From Chamaelirium japonicum (Eukaryota; Streptophyta; Magnoliopsida; Liliales; Melanthiaceae), in NCBI GenBank assembly GCA_947650365.1, contig OX393550.1:50306133-50370132 (forward strand): a DNA stretch of 64,000 nt, given 5' to 3'. Below the pieces are notes generated by a model. That model ran no database searches and was not told where the DNA came from. It worked only from the letters and a program-made list of their open reading frames with translations. Both the position numbers and the translations under genes were made by a program. This document shows, one piece after another, positions 35,361-46,336 of this stretch; the stretch's first letter is position 1; every line of letters starts with the position of its first letter.

Positions 35361-37927
35361 ATGGTCGGTGGACCGTATCGTACCCGCTCGACGTCGCAGC
35401 TTTCGTCTGAAGCCGCACCACTCGGAGATGCTAATAACATCGGGCGTCTCGTTCAACCATCAGTGGACACGGAGCACGCAGTCCCGCTGGTGAATCCTAT
35501 ACTGGGGGTCGAGGACTCCAGTCAAGCTCCGGTAATAACCCTGGCTCCACTAACAGGGGGTCTGTCAGAAGCTTTTCTGGCCACAATGATGATGACCCAG
35601 CAAGCTCTCACCACCCAGCTCCAAACGATGCAGCGCAACTACGAGGAGTTGCGTGACTTCGTGCGGGCCGCACCGACGGGTGGTCTACTCAATCAGGGCA
35701 TGTTGGCCCAAGCAGGACAGAGCCTCCCCACTCAAGCTGCCCCACCAGTGCCTCAGGTAGAGGTCAGGGTTAATCGCTCGGTGGAGGTCCAAAGTGTGAA
35801 TCCCGACGGGCGAGACTCGAGTAGCCCGGAGCCTAAGGAAAGAAACAAACACGCTCGAGCTGTGTCGGCACGCTCGGATATCTGGTCCCGGCTCGGAGCA
35901 CACCCCGACAGCCACCTGCCTCCAAGCATCACTCGAAGACGGACTCGGCACAAGTGCATCGCCCGAAGCGAGACGAAGAACATCATCGTCAACCGAGTGA
36001 TAGTCATCACACTCGGATAACGCCAGCCAGTCGGCAGCCGGCTCATACTACTGATCGGAGGAGCGTACACGAACGCATTCGGGTATATGCGTCGGAGCAA
36101 CTCGGGGATCGAGAGGAGATCCAGCGAGACCGACCGGGGGTCCGAGCTCCCGACCGGTTGGAGGAAATCGCCATCCGAGGAGCCGCACGGTCGCCGCTTG
36201 TCGAGAAGCTACTCCGGGAGCCATTCCCTCGAGGATTGAATCCTCCACGCCTTCCCAAGTTTGACGAATCGAAAGACCCGGTGGAGCATGTACTGGCTTT
36301 CCGGGATGCTCTGGTCTCGCACGAGGATGATCATATTCTCTGCCGGACCTTCGCTAACAGCTTGTCGGGAACGCCCCTCGAATGGTTCCACAAGCTCAGG
36401 CCCTCATCCATCTCCTCATTCTCGGAGCTGAGCACACGGTTCATCGACCAGTACCGATGCAACCGCCGGGAGCTGAAGACTCTGGAGTCACTCTTCGGGA
36501 TGAGTATGACCCAGAAGGAGACGCTCAGACAATTCTACCATAGGTTCAGGTCCGAATACCTGAGCTTGGCGGATGCAGACGGGCAGGATCGCATGGTGAT
36601 CGCGGCCTTCAAGAACGCCATTCGGCCTACCCAGCTCGTCAATGCGTCGCTCATCAAGCGAACCCCGGAGACGATTGACGAGCTATCGCGACGCGTTGAG
36701 AAGTACATCAAGATCGAAGACGCGGACCGCAAGAGGAAGGCGGTGGAAACCAGGGTCCCGCACCAGGGCTACGCCATGCCAGCTGCCGTGAAGAACGTCA
36801 ACAAGCAGTAGGGGGAGGCGACGCGGCACGACGTGAAGCGGCAGAGGCAAGACAGGCCCGCGAGGCCACAGTGGAACAGGGAGTTCACAGTACTGAACGC
36901 CCCCATAGACCAGATCCTGGAAGCCATCAAAGGTGAACCGTACTTCAAGTGGGCACAACCGCTTGAGCCCGGAGAGAGGGGAGCCAGAGATGCGTCAAGG
37001 TACTGCGAGTACCATCAAGGCCAAGGTCACACTACCCTGCAGTACCGGGCGCTCAAGCATCATATTGAGGATCTCATTAAGGCCAGCCACCTTGGCTGCT
37101 TCATTGACATCCCTCAACGTAAGGAGACCAAGGCTGTAGGGGAGGTCCAGCGAGGAGCGACGGCACAGCGCTTACCGGGTCCTCCGCCAGAAATACGCCA
37201 GCTCCGAGAGGTAGACACCGTCTACGGGTACCATGGCCCTGTACCATCGTCAAATGCCGTCGACCGACAGGTGCGACGTATTAAACAAGCAAGGCAAGTC
37301 CACCATGTGGTGCTCGACCCTGTCATCCGTCCCGAACCAAGAGTGGAAGCTGCAGTACAGTTTTCGGCGGCTGATCTGGTCGAAATAGAGAGGCCTCACA
37401 ACCATCCCCTGGTCATACGACTGCAGATAGCCAATTACCTAGTGAAGAGAATTCTGGTCGACACCGGAAGTTCGATAGATGTGCTCTTCCTCAGCGCCTT
37501 CGACGCCATGCAGCTAGATCGCGGGCAGATGACTGAGTCGTCGTCGACGATAACAGGCTTCACGGGAGAGGCTGCAAGGGTGGTTGGTGAGATCACCCTC
37601 CCGATCACAACAGGGCATCTCACTAATCTTACCCGTTTCATTGTGATCGAAGCTCACTCGGCGTACAACATCATCCTCGGAAGGCCGTGGCTCCACCACT
37701 TGGATGCGGTCCCCTCGTCGACCCACCAAGTAGTGAAGTTTTGGACCGACAAGGGCGTGATGAGCATTCGAGGTGACCAGTCTTCGGCTGCCAAGTGCGA
37801 GCTCAGCGCCATCCATCTGAAGACAACATGCCAAATTGAGGGAGGGGAACCAGGTGAAGGCGGAGCTGAGATGGGCATCCTCAATCTCTGGACTGCGAAG
37901 CGGGGTCAAGAAGCTCCAATGCTCTAG
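35361..37927 (+). pseudogene. gag and aspartic protease of the gypsy element
   Basis: The N-terminal gag starts at ATG 35361 (MVGGPYRTRSTSQLSSEA) and stays open to 36020. The gag core is in another frame from about 35954, so a frameshift lies near 35.9 kb. The core has the Retrotrans_gag pattern (PKFDESKDPVEHVLAFRDAL; TRFIDQYRCNRRELKTLESL). A TAG stop interrupts at 36809. A knuckle-like YCEYHQGQGHTT follows with the last Cys replaced by Tyr. The protease has an intact LVDTGSSIDVLF active-site motif near 37455 and IILGRPWLH near 37670. The frame ends with TAG at 37925, and pol follows in a different frame. Confidence 0.88.
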
Positions 37928-37949
37928 CTCCGTGCCCGATCAAGCGTAG

Positions 37950-40900
37950 GAGCGTGAGGGGGCCAACCCCCTTTTGAAGACCGACCTGTCAGCTGAACTT
38001 AAAGAGCTGACAGTGTCGGGGGACCTGCTGAAGACCGACATGTCAGTTGAACGTAAAGAGCTGACAGTGTCGGGGGACCTACAGAAGACCGACCATTCAG
38101 TTGAACATAAAGAACTGAATACGTCAAGGAGCTTGAAGAAGGCCGGTCAGTTAGCTGAACTTAAAGAGCTAACTGGTCCAAGCGACCCGATGGAGACTGA
38201 CCTACCAGCTGAAGGTAAAGAGCTGAACAGGATGACGCACCCTCAGAAGACTGACCGATCGGCTGAATCTAAAGAACCGGACGAGTTGGAGAGCCCGAAC
38301 ACGGAGTGGGAGGAGTCGCCTGCCGTCGAGCCAATTCTGCCCGTGGACTTAGGAGAAGCGGGTCATCCGAGGATAACTTTTCTCGGGTCACAGCTGCCGA
38401 AGCATCATACCGAAGCTATGACGGCATTTCTCAAGGCAAACCTGGATGTATTCGCATGGTCCGTTGAAGACATGCCAGGCATCCACCCCGAGGTAGCCTG
38501 TCACCATCTCAATATTCGAGAAGGAGCTGCACCTGTACACCAGAAGCCCCGGTCGCTAGCGCCAAAAAAAGCAGTAGCTGTTAACATGGAGGTAGAGAAG
38601 CTGCTACGAGCGGGCATCATCAGAGAGGCTCGGTACCCAAAGTGGATCGCTAATGTGGTCGCCGTCCCCAAGAAGTCCAGGGCCATACGGGTCTGTATCG
38701 ACTTCACAAACCTCAACCAGGCATGCCCGAAGGACAGCTACCCGCTACCGCGCATCGATACCTTGGTGGATTCCACGACGGGACACGAGAGGCTCTCGTT
38801 CATGGACGGGTACTCGGGCTATCACCAGATCCCCATGAATCCAGAGGACTAGGAGCATACGACCTTCGTCACGGGTCGAGGGCTCTTCTGCTACAAAATG
38901 ATGTCATTCGGGCTGAAGAACGCGGGAGCGACGTACCAGAGGCTAGTGAACAAGATGTTCGTCGACCAAATCGGAAGGAACGTGGAGGTCTACGTCGATG
39001 ACTTGCTTGTGAAGAGCCAGGCAGAGGAGGCGCATATGCAAGACCTGGAGGAAACCTTCGCAACCCTGTGAAGTTACAGCATGAAGTTGAACCCGGCCAA
39101 GTGCGCCTTCGGCATGACGTCGGGAAAATTTCTGGGTTACTTGGTCACCAGACGGGGGATCGAGGCCAACCCGGAGCAGATCCAAGCCCTGGAGGAGATG
39201 CCATCGCCCAGGTCACGAAAGGAGGTCCAGAAGCTGACCGGACGGATCAACGCCCTCAACCGCTTCATATCAAAGTCCTCAGACCGGTGTCGGCCCCTGT
39301 TCGAAAGGCTGAGTAAGCTTGCACCTTTCGACTGGGACCAACACTGTGAAGAAGCATTTCAGAAGCTGAAGACGTATCTTGGCCGACCCCCTATCTTGAC
39401 AGCCCCCTAGCCAGGTGCAACGCTGGGGGTATATCTTTCAGTATCGGAGGTAGCAATCAGCGCTGTACTGATATGCGAGAGTGAAGGAGTGGAGAAGCCT
39501 GTCTACTACGTCAGCCGCATCATGACGTCAGCTGAAACTCGATACGCGCGGATCGAACAAGTAGCCCTGGCATTAGTGTACGTGTCAAGGAGGCTTCGCC
39601 CGTACTTCGTCGCTCACCCCATCGAGGTCATCACCGAGCACCCCCTGAAGGAAGTACTGGATAACTCTACTCGGGCAGGTCGGCTGAGCAAGTGGGCTGC
39701 AGAGCTGCAAGAGTTTGGTCCTCAGTATGTGCCTCAGAAAACAGTCAAGGGCCAAGCACTTGTGGACATCCTCAGCGATTTCCTGGCGGAAGACACTGCA
39801 CCGGTGCTAGAGACGTTAGAAGACCTGTCGGTAGCTGTCGGTCGACCCGTGGGAGTCGGTGCGGCAGCAGGACAGGAGGACGAAGGAAAAGGCTGGAGAT
39901 TGTTCGTGGATGGCTCGTCGTGCGCAGTCGGGAGTGGTGTGGGGGTAGTCCTAGTAACCCCCGACTACACGAAGCTCGAAAAATCAGTGCGGCTACTTTT
40001 CCCGACGATGAACAACGAAGCGGAGTACAAGGCGATGCTGACAGGACTGGAGATGGCAACAGCGCTGGGGGTGACCAGCCTACAGGTCTACGGTGACTCC
40101 CAACTGGTAATCAATCAGATTACCGGAAGGTATGAAGCCCGCGACACAAGAATGCAAGCTTACCTGAAGCTAGCCCGGGAGTTGATCGCCAAGTTCGAAG
40201 ACATAAGCTTCCACCAGTTCCCCAGAGCGGAAAACAAGCAGGCGGATGCCCTTGCTAATCTAGCATCGGTACTTGGAGAAGACAGAGAGAAAAGGGTCTT
40301 CATCGAGGTGCAAGCTGACCCCCGAACAGTCGGCCCCGCAGAAGACAGTTGCCTGACGAGGAGGACACTAGCCATTGAGGCGACTCATACTATTGCAGCC
40401 GGAGCTGATTGGGTAGGCAACATGAAGAAGTACCTACTTGATGGGATACTACCGGAGGACGTCGATGATGCCCGGAGAACCTAGGCGCACGCTCCAAGAT
40501 ACACCCTCATCGACGACGAGCTGTACAAGCGTTTGTTTGGCGGACCGTACCTCAAGTGCCTCACGAAGGAACAAGCGGCGGAAATCATGAAAGAGGTACA
40601 TGAAGGGGGATGTGGGAACCATTCCGGAGGAAGAGCCCTGGCACGGAAGATAAAGCTGCAGGGCTACTACTGGCCCACCATGGAAGCAGATGCGGGGGGA
40701 TATGTGAAAAGGTGCTTGCAATGTCAAAAGCATGCTCCCTCCATACATCAACCAGCAGAAGAGCTGCACCCAGTATCCAGCCCTTGGCCTTTTCAACAGT
40801 GGGGGTTGGATATTTTGGGCCCCTTCCCGACGTCGCCCAACCGGAGGAAGTTCCTCCTCGTCGCCACTGACTACTTCACCAAGTGGGTGAAGGCAATCCC

Positions 40901-41645
40901 GTTGCTGAAGATCGGGGAAGTTCAAGTAGGAAAGTTCCTATGGAGCAGCATCATCTGTCGATTCGGAATGCCACGGGCTTTCATTCCAGACAACGGGCGA
41001 CAATTCGATGCGGAGAAGTTATGCGCCAGCAATAACATCAAGATGTTCTTCTCTACACCGTGATACCCTCAGAGCAACGAGCAAGCAGAGTCGACGAATC
41101 GCGCTATTCTGGACATACTGAAGAAGAAGCTGGAGCAGAAGAAGGGTTTGTGGGAAGAGGCTCTACCCGGTGTTCTATGGGCCTATCGGACGACACCAAA
41201 GCGACTGACGGGAGAGTCCCCGTTCAGCCTTACCTATGGCTTCGAAGCAGTCCTGCCAACGAAAACCTTGGTCCCAACACAGCGAACGATCGTAGCTGCC
41301 GACCCGGAACTGAATGACGAGCTCCTGCTGGATGGCCTAGACCTTCTGGAAGAGAAGAGGGAGAGAGCGAGAGCGCGCCTAGACAACTACCATCAGGCCA
41401 TCAAGAGAGCGTACGACCGCAAAGTCAGAAGGCGGATGTTCAAACAAGGGGACCTGGTCATGCGGAAGGTCTTCGACAATACCAAGGAGCTAGGAAGTGG
41501 CAAGCTGGGAGCTACCTGGGAAGGACCATACATCATCGATGGTATGGGAAAGAATGGAGCCTACCACTTGAAGACTCAAGACGACGATGCACTAGCAAGG
41601 CCATGGAATGCCATCAATCTGCGCAAGTTCTACCAGGGTAGCTAA
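37950..41645 (+). pseudogene. pol of the gypsy element: RT, RNase H, integrase
   Basis: One frame runs to the TAA at 41643-41645, broken at 38850 (TAG), 39069 (TGA), 39408 (TAG), 40482 (TAG) and 41061 (TGA). RT has FMDGYSGYHQI and the catalytic VYVDDLLVKS near 38990. RNase H has LFVDGSSCAVGSG, NNEAEYKAML, YGDSQLVINQ and the last acidic residue in QADALANLAS. Integrase has an HHCC zinc site (H and H near 40605-40620, then CLQC near 40713) and catalytic D, D and E in WGLDILGP, IPDNGRQF and EQAEST. The C-terminal region ends LRKFYQGS. Catalytic residues are intact, so the stops are the only clear lesions. Two stops are TGA where the family usually has CGA Arg, which fits cytosine deamination. 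An AATAAA lies just downstream at about 41689. Confidence 0.93.
37960..38290 (+). repeat. Coding minisatellite in the protease-RT linker
   Basis: About six degenerate units of roughly 60 bp encode a 20-residue motif of the form KTD-x-S-x-E-x-KEL-T-x-SGDL. Units 1 and 2 are almost identical at the DNA level. All units keep the pol frame, so the array could be translated as a charged, flexible linker. Confidence 0.85.
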
Positions 41646-41751
41646 ATGGGCGAGACGCGTGTAACCGTTTTGTAATTCCAGATCTATTCAATAAAGATGC
41701 TTTTGCTCAGCGTTCTTGTTCACGTGTGAGAATAATGGTTAACCGAGGCAG

Positions 41752-42190
41752 CCTAAACCAAGTGGTATATAACACTCCGAGTGAGTTCTACCACTTGGCC
41801 GATCGGTCGACAGGACCCTGTGAAGGGCGAGACCGGCCGGTGAACACCTGAGAAGATCGGTCGACAGACCCCGCCGGGGTACGACCGATTGACCAACCTA
41901 AACCAAGTGGTACGTGATACTCCGAATGAGTTTTACCACTTGGCCGACCAGTCGATAGGACCCTGCAAAGGGCGAGACCGGCCGGTGAACACCTGGGAAG
42001 ATCGGTCGACAGACCCCGCCGGGGTACGACCGATTGACCAACCTAAACCAAGTGGTGCGTGATACTCCGAATGAGTTTTACCACTTGGCCGACCGATCGA
42101 CAGGACCCTGCGAAGGGCGAGACCGGCCGGTGAACACTTGGGAAAATCGATCAACAGAACCCGCGGGGGAACGACCGATCGACCAACGCA
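41752..42190 (+). repeat. Three tandem 145-bp repeats in the gypsy 3' region
   Basis: CCTAAACCAAGTGG starts units at 41752, 41897 and 42042, each about 145 bp. Each carries GACCGGCCGGTGAACAC and a GTCGACAG/GGTACGACCGAT pair. The third is slightly degenerate. No coding role is apparent. Confidence 0.9.
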
Positions 42191-42234
42191 AACAAGGCAG
42201 GGTATATCACCCCCTGCTAATATAAGGGCCAGAT

Positions 42235-42375
42235 TTTGGTCACGCGTCGTCGATGTGTAGTTACGCGCGTCGACGTGTAGTTACGCATGTCGCCGACGTG
42301 CAGTTACGCGCGTCGTCGACGTGCAGTCAAATATGAGAACCAGATTTCAATGACACATCGTCGACGTGTACTTAA
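42235..42375 (+). repeat. Short GTCGTCGACGTG repeats
   Basis: Several copies of GTCGACGTGTAGTTACGCG and close variants at about 22-bp intervals, between the 145-bp array and the antisense gene. Confidence 0.8.
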
Positions 42376-42483
42376 GATGCAAAATCGACAAGAGAAAGAC
42401 GACAATCATAGCATTCAGATGAAACATCAAAAGGTCCCAATACAAACGAGAGTGTTGTTTTATTACATCAAAACATTAAAAGG

Positions 42484-44510
42484 TCAATCGTCTCCACCAG
42501 CTTTCCACAGCCCCGACGGGAGCTTGCTGCGCAGCTTCGCGACCTTCTTACGCCATCCCGCCGCTTGTTCTGCAAGAAGCGACTTGCACTCCACGGTGTA
42601 GTCAGCATGCTGCCGATCAAGCGCAGCCTTATGCGCTACTTCGGCCTGGTCAAGGGAGGCCTTCAACGCGGCAATTTCGGCTTCGTGAGCAGCTTGGGTG
42701 GCCTCGGCGTCTGCTCGCTGACTCCTGATCGTAGCTGCCTGCATCCTGAACCATTCCCACAGCTCGTCAATTTTTGCATTAGCGGAATCCAATGCTTCTT
42801 GAAGCTCAAAGGGGTCAGCAGCGTTCTCCTGCGCGACTTAGAGCTGAGCTTGGACTGCGGCTAACTCTTCAGTATGAACCCGTCGAGCTTCCGCCAGCTG
42901 AGCGCGTAGCTCTCTCGACTCCTGTCGAGCAGCCCGAAGGGAGGCCTCAAGCCGCGTCACCCTTCGAGCACCCCCCTTGGCAATTCGACAGGCCGCCTGA
43001 CAAAAAAGGAAACGACATGTACCATAGAGTTAAGGGGAAGAGTTACTATTACAATCAACTCGTCAACGACTCAGACTTACCTCATGAAAGTCATCGAGCT
43101 GACTCTGCCAGCAAGGACTACCCACCCCAATATCATCTTCCTCCACCTGACGAGCAAAGAGCCCAGGGGAGCGGCGGTGAGAGGTAGCTTCAGTAGCCCC
43201 GAGGGGAGAACGGGGAGGTGGCCCGGCGACGCCCCCGGAAGCAGAGGATGAAGGCGAAGCCATGAAGTGCCGGACCTCCGCGTGATCGAGCATTCTGGCG
43301 GCAGGGACAGCAGGTGGTACAATAGTAGGGACAGCAGGTGATGCAACAGTAGGTGCAGCAGGGGGACCGCGGGGTGAAGCTCGCCCACACGACCCAGCCG
43401 AGCCAGAAGGCATGGCTTGCTCGCCTCGCCCGAGGGAGGGAGAGAGACTATAACCGGAAGACATCTCCGATTCTTCTATCTCCACGTACTGCCTACCCGT
43501 CGACGGCACGACCTCTGACCAGTCATCGGGGAGGGAGCGAAGGTCGTCGACAGCAGCACGTCGCATGGCGCGAGCGGGGGGAGTGCATCCAGCATCATCG
43601 TCGCTGGAAGACTCGTTCAGCAAAACACGCCTCCTTGACTTCCCCGTTGGCGCAGCTACGTTGCGCGCAGCCGGTTGGCTACAGTTGCCTGCAGCTGCAG
43701 TCGACTTTGCGTGATGCCTGAAGATCACGCAGAGTTTAGATACAGCGGTATTTGGGTTGAAGCGTCTGACGGAGCTGACGTACCTGTCAGGGAGCTCAGA
43801 AGAGTAAGTTAGTGGCTCTTCTTCCCTACCAGACGCTGCAGGCTGTTTGCCCTACTTTGGAGTGGTACTGTAAGACCTGACGACTGGTAGCTTCGGAAAT
43901 AGCTGCCGCCAGTCGTCGTCGCTGTTCGTCACCCTCTTGATAAGTTGGTCCAACTCTTCCTCAATGGCCCCAGGGCACTGAAACTGCCTAGACGGGTAGA
44001 AATCCTCGACGGTCGCAGCGAGGAGGGAGACGGGTCCAGGGATTTTGAAGCGACCCCTCCAGGGTCCTCCGACCACGATGGGGCACTCCTTCCAACCCCT
44101 TACCGAGTCAGATAGGCCCCCGATGGGAGGACGACTGCCCGCGTGTGCCTGTAGGCTGAAATATAAAAAGACGCTGCCTGGCGTCATCTTGTAGTCCTTA
44201 ATGAAGTATTTCTTCAGGAGGTACGCGATGTAGAGCTGCTGCCCCGCCCGTTCTTCTATCGCCTCCATGCAGCGAAGAATCCTCCAGCCATTGCCGGCTA
44301 TCTGGCCTGGAGACACTTTCATGTACTCCAGCAGGCGACCAGAAAAGCTCGCAAGGGGAAGCCGCAGGCCGCAGCAAAGCTGGCCGAGCGTGACGACAGT
44401 ACGGTCGCTGTCTGACGGGTCCAAAGGACCAGTAGCAAAGGAAAGTGAGATCAAATCCGGAATGCCATAAGTTGCCCGGACCTCCTCCATCAGAGGGAAC
44501 TTGTTCGTCA
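42484..44510 (-). pseudogene. Antisense spliced extra gene of the gypsy element (aORF), two stops
   Basis: Three exons on the minus strand: 44510-43784 (first ATG at 44490), 43717-43081 and 42996-42484. Introns are 66 nt (GTACGT to CTTCAG) and 84 nt (GTAAGT to TGTCAG). Phases fit: SELPDR spans junction 1 and DDFHE ends exon 2 in phase 0. Exon 1 reads MEEVRATYGIPDLISLSF and VTLGQLCCGLRLPLASF, the pattern I know as the putative gypsy-type transposon domain (PF04195, from memory). Exon 2 is Ser/Pro/Ala-rich. Exon 3 is a long Ala/Glu/Leu coiled coil. In-frame stops are TAG at 43854-43852 and TAA at 42840-42838, each one transition from Gln. Function is unknown. Such antisense ORFs are reported in Tat elements. 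Confidence 0.8.
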
Positions 44511-44534
44511 CTGAGAATCAGGTGAAAGACATCT

Positions 44535-44625
44535 TCGGCGTGTAACCAAGCGAACCAACTTACAGGTCCTCGGCGTGTATCCAAGCGAACCAACTCGCAG
44601 GTCCTCGGCGTGTATCCAAAGGGAG
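44535..44625. repeat. 35-bp tandem repeat at the antisense gene 5' end
   Basis: TCGGCGTGTATCCAAGCGAA occurs at 35-bp intervals starting at 44535 (variant), 44570 and 44605 (truncated). It lies in the presumed leader of the antisense gene. One unit creates a GTAAGT donor-like string on the minus strand (44563-44558) that could pair with an acceptor TTCTCAG ending at 44511. Confidence 0.75.
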
Positions 44626-44708
44626 CTACATGCAGCGAGTTCCCAAACGAACCTTCAGCCACAGAGGAGAAGTCTGAAGCAGAGGAAAGAAATGAACCCT
44701 CGCGGTCC

Positions 44709-44716
44709 TATTTATA
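44709..44716 (-). promoter_or_regulatory. TATA box of the antisense gene
   Basis: On the minus strand, CTATAAATAG lies about 200 bp upstream of the antisense coding exons, with CT-rich leader sequence after it. Position and match to the plant TATA consensus support an internal antisense promoter; no expression data are available. Confidence 0.65.
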
Positions 44717-45034
44717 GAGAAAGTTGGAGCAGTAAGAGTTGGTTCAGATTTCGAGGAAAATAGGCGGCGAGGTGGCGACGCCTGGTGACGCCATGTGGCG
44801 AAAAGTCAGGAAAAACCCAGACAATCACTTGGAGTCCCTACAGCACCGGAATGAGACTGGCATGCAAACCGAGGCACGCATGCAAACCAGTGCGGGCACG
44901 CAAACCGAGGCACGCATGCAAACCGGTGAGGGCGCGCAAGGCGATGCTAGCATGCAAATTAAGGCTGCACGCAAATCGAGGCAAAGTGATCCTGACCGGA
45001 CGAGACCGAAGACCGCCCGGTCAGGAGGGGGTAT

Positions 45035-46331
45035 TATGTGTACCTTTCTCTCTCGGAGCCGGCTGCGCAACAATCGGAGAGAGGGGGGGTCGGCCACGCA
45101 ACAAACACCCCCCCATGGCTTCGGTCGGCATATCATCAGACAAAGGAGGGGGCAGCACCTTCCCCCCCCCCCTAGGCTCGGTCGGCCGGTCACCAGAGGG
45201 AGGCATCAGCTCTCCCCCCTACTATGCACGGTCGGTATGTCATCATACAAAAGGGGGGGGGCAGCACCCCCCCTACTATGCTCGGTCGGCCGGTCATTAG
45301 AGGGGGGCAGCAGCCCCCCCCCCCCCCCCACATACTATTCTCGGCCGGTCATCAGAGGGGGGGGCAGCAGTCCCCCCCTACTATTCTCGGTCGGTCATCA
45401 GAGGGGGGGGGGGGGGCAGCAGCCCCCCCTACTATTCTCGGCCGATCATCAGACCAAGGGAAGCAGCAGGCCCCCCCTACTATTCTCGACCGATCATCAG
45501 ACCAAGGGAAGCAGCAGGCCCCCCCCTACTATTCTCGGCCGGTCATCAGAGGGGGGGGCAGCAGCCCCCCCTACTATTCTCGGCCGGTCATCAGACCAAG
45601 GAAGGCAGCAGCCCCCCCCCCTCTCTCTACTTCGATCGGCCATGCAACAGCCCCCCCCCTCACTCTCTCGTTAGGATGTGCAACGAGCCGCAGTATGAAG
45701 CAGCAGTCGAACCCGAAGATCTCGGAGTGCTGACTACGCTCCGAGATTTCCGGCCCAAGGTGACCAGGCATCAATCGCGCGCCACGTCCTCACTACAGCA
45801 GCGGTTGCGCTCATTGCGGGGACACGTCACCCACCCGTTTTTTGCGGAGCGTCGTAACCGTCACCCCACACTATAAAAGGGGACCTACCCCTTCAGCAAG
45901 ATGAGGAAGAATTCTTGAGGAGACGTTACCCGTTTCGTCCCGGAATTCGCAGAGCTGCGAAGGTCGGTCGGACAGTAGTCAGAGACTATCTGCGGAGGTC
46001 GGTCGGTAGCCAGATACTGTCTGCAGCGATCGGTAACCAGATACTATCTGCAGCAACCGGTAGTCAGACGCTGCCTGCAGCGGTCGGTAGTCTGAGTGAA
46101 ATTGCAGAGGTCGGTAGTTTGGGAGACCGATCCTCGGGGTTTGTAATTGGGGTTAAGGTGAGAGATTGTACCCGAAAGGATTGTTTTAGTGCATTCTCGC
46201 CCCACCTGTGGTTTTTTCCCCTTCGACGTTGCGAAGGGGTTTTTCCACGTAACCGTTGTCTTTTCTCTTCATTTGGCTCGTTGGATTGTGCTAGCCATCC
46301 GAACCGCCCGGTTCGATTTAGAACCCCCACA
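45035..46331 (+). repeat. 3' LTR of the gypsy element
   Basis: Starts TATGTGTACC (TA where the other LTR has TG) and ends CCCCCACA before the ATCCT duplication. It is 35 bp longer than the 5' LTR, mostly through repeat-number and homopolymer differences in the poly-G/poly-C array. TATA box at 45871-45879. Confidence 0.93.
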
Positions 46332-46336
46332 ATCCT

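Larger units (their letters stand above)
33972..46331 (+). mobile_element. Ty3/gypsy (Tat-type) LTR retrotransposon, 12.36 kb, perfect TSD
   Basis: The LTRs are 33972-35233 and 45035-46331, flanked by the 5-bp duplication ATCCT (33967-33971 and 46332-46336). The primer-binding site TGGCGCCGTCTGTGGG begins at 35238, and a polypurine run AGGAGGGGG ends just before the 3' LTR. Order is gag, protease, RT, RNase H, integrase, so Ty3/gypsy. The large 3' non-coding part and the antisense extra ORF are features reported for the Tat lineage. At least eight nonsense codons plus frame changes make it non-functional. It lies opposite to and inside the copia element. Confidence 0.95.
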
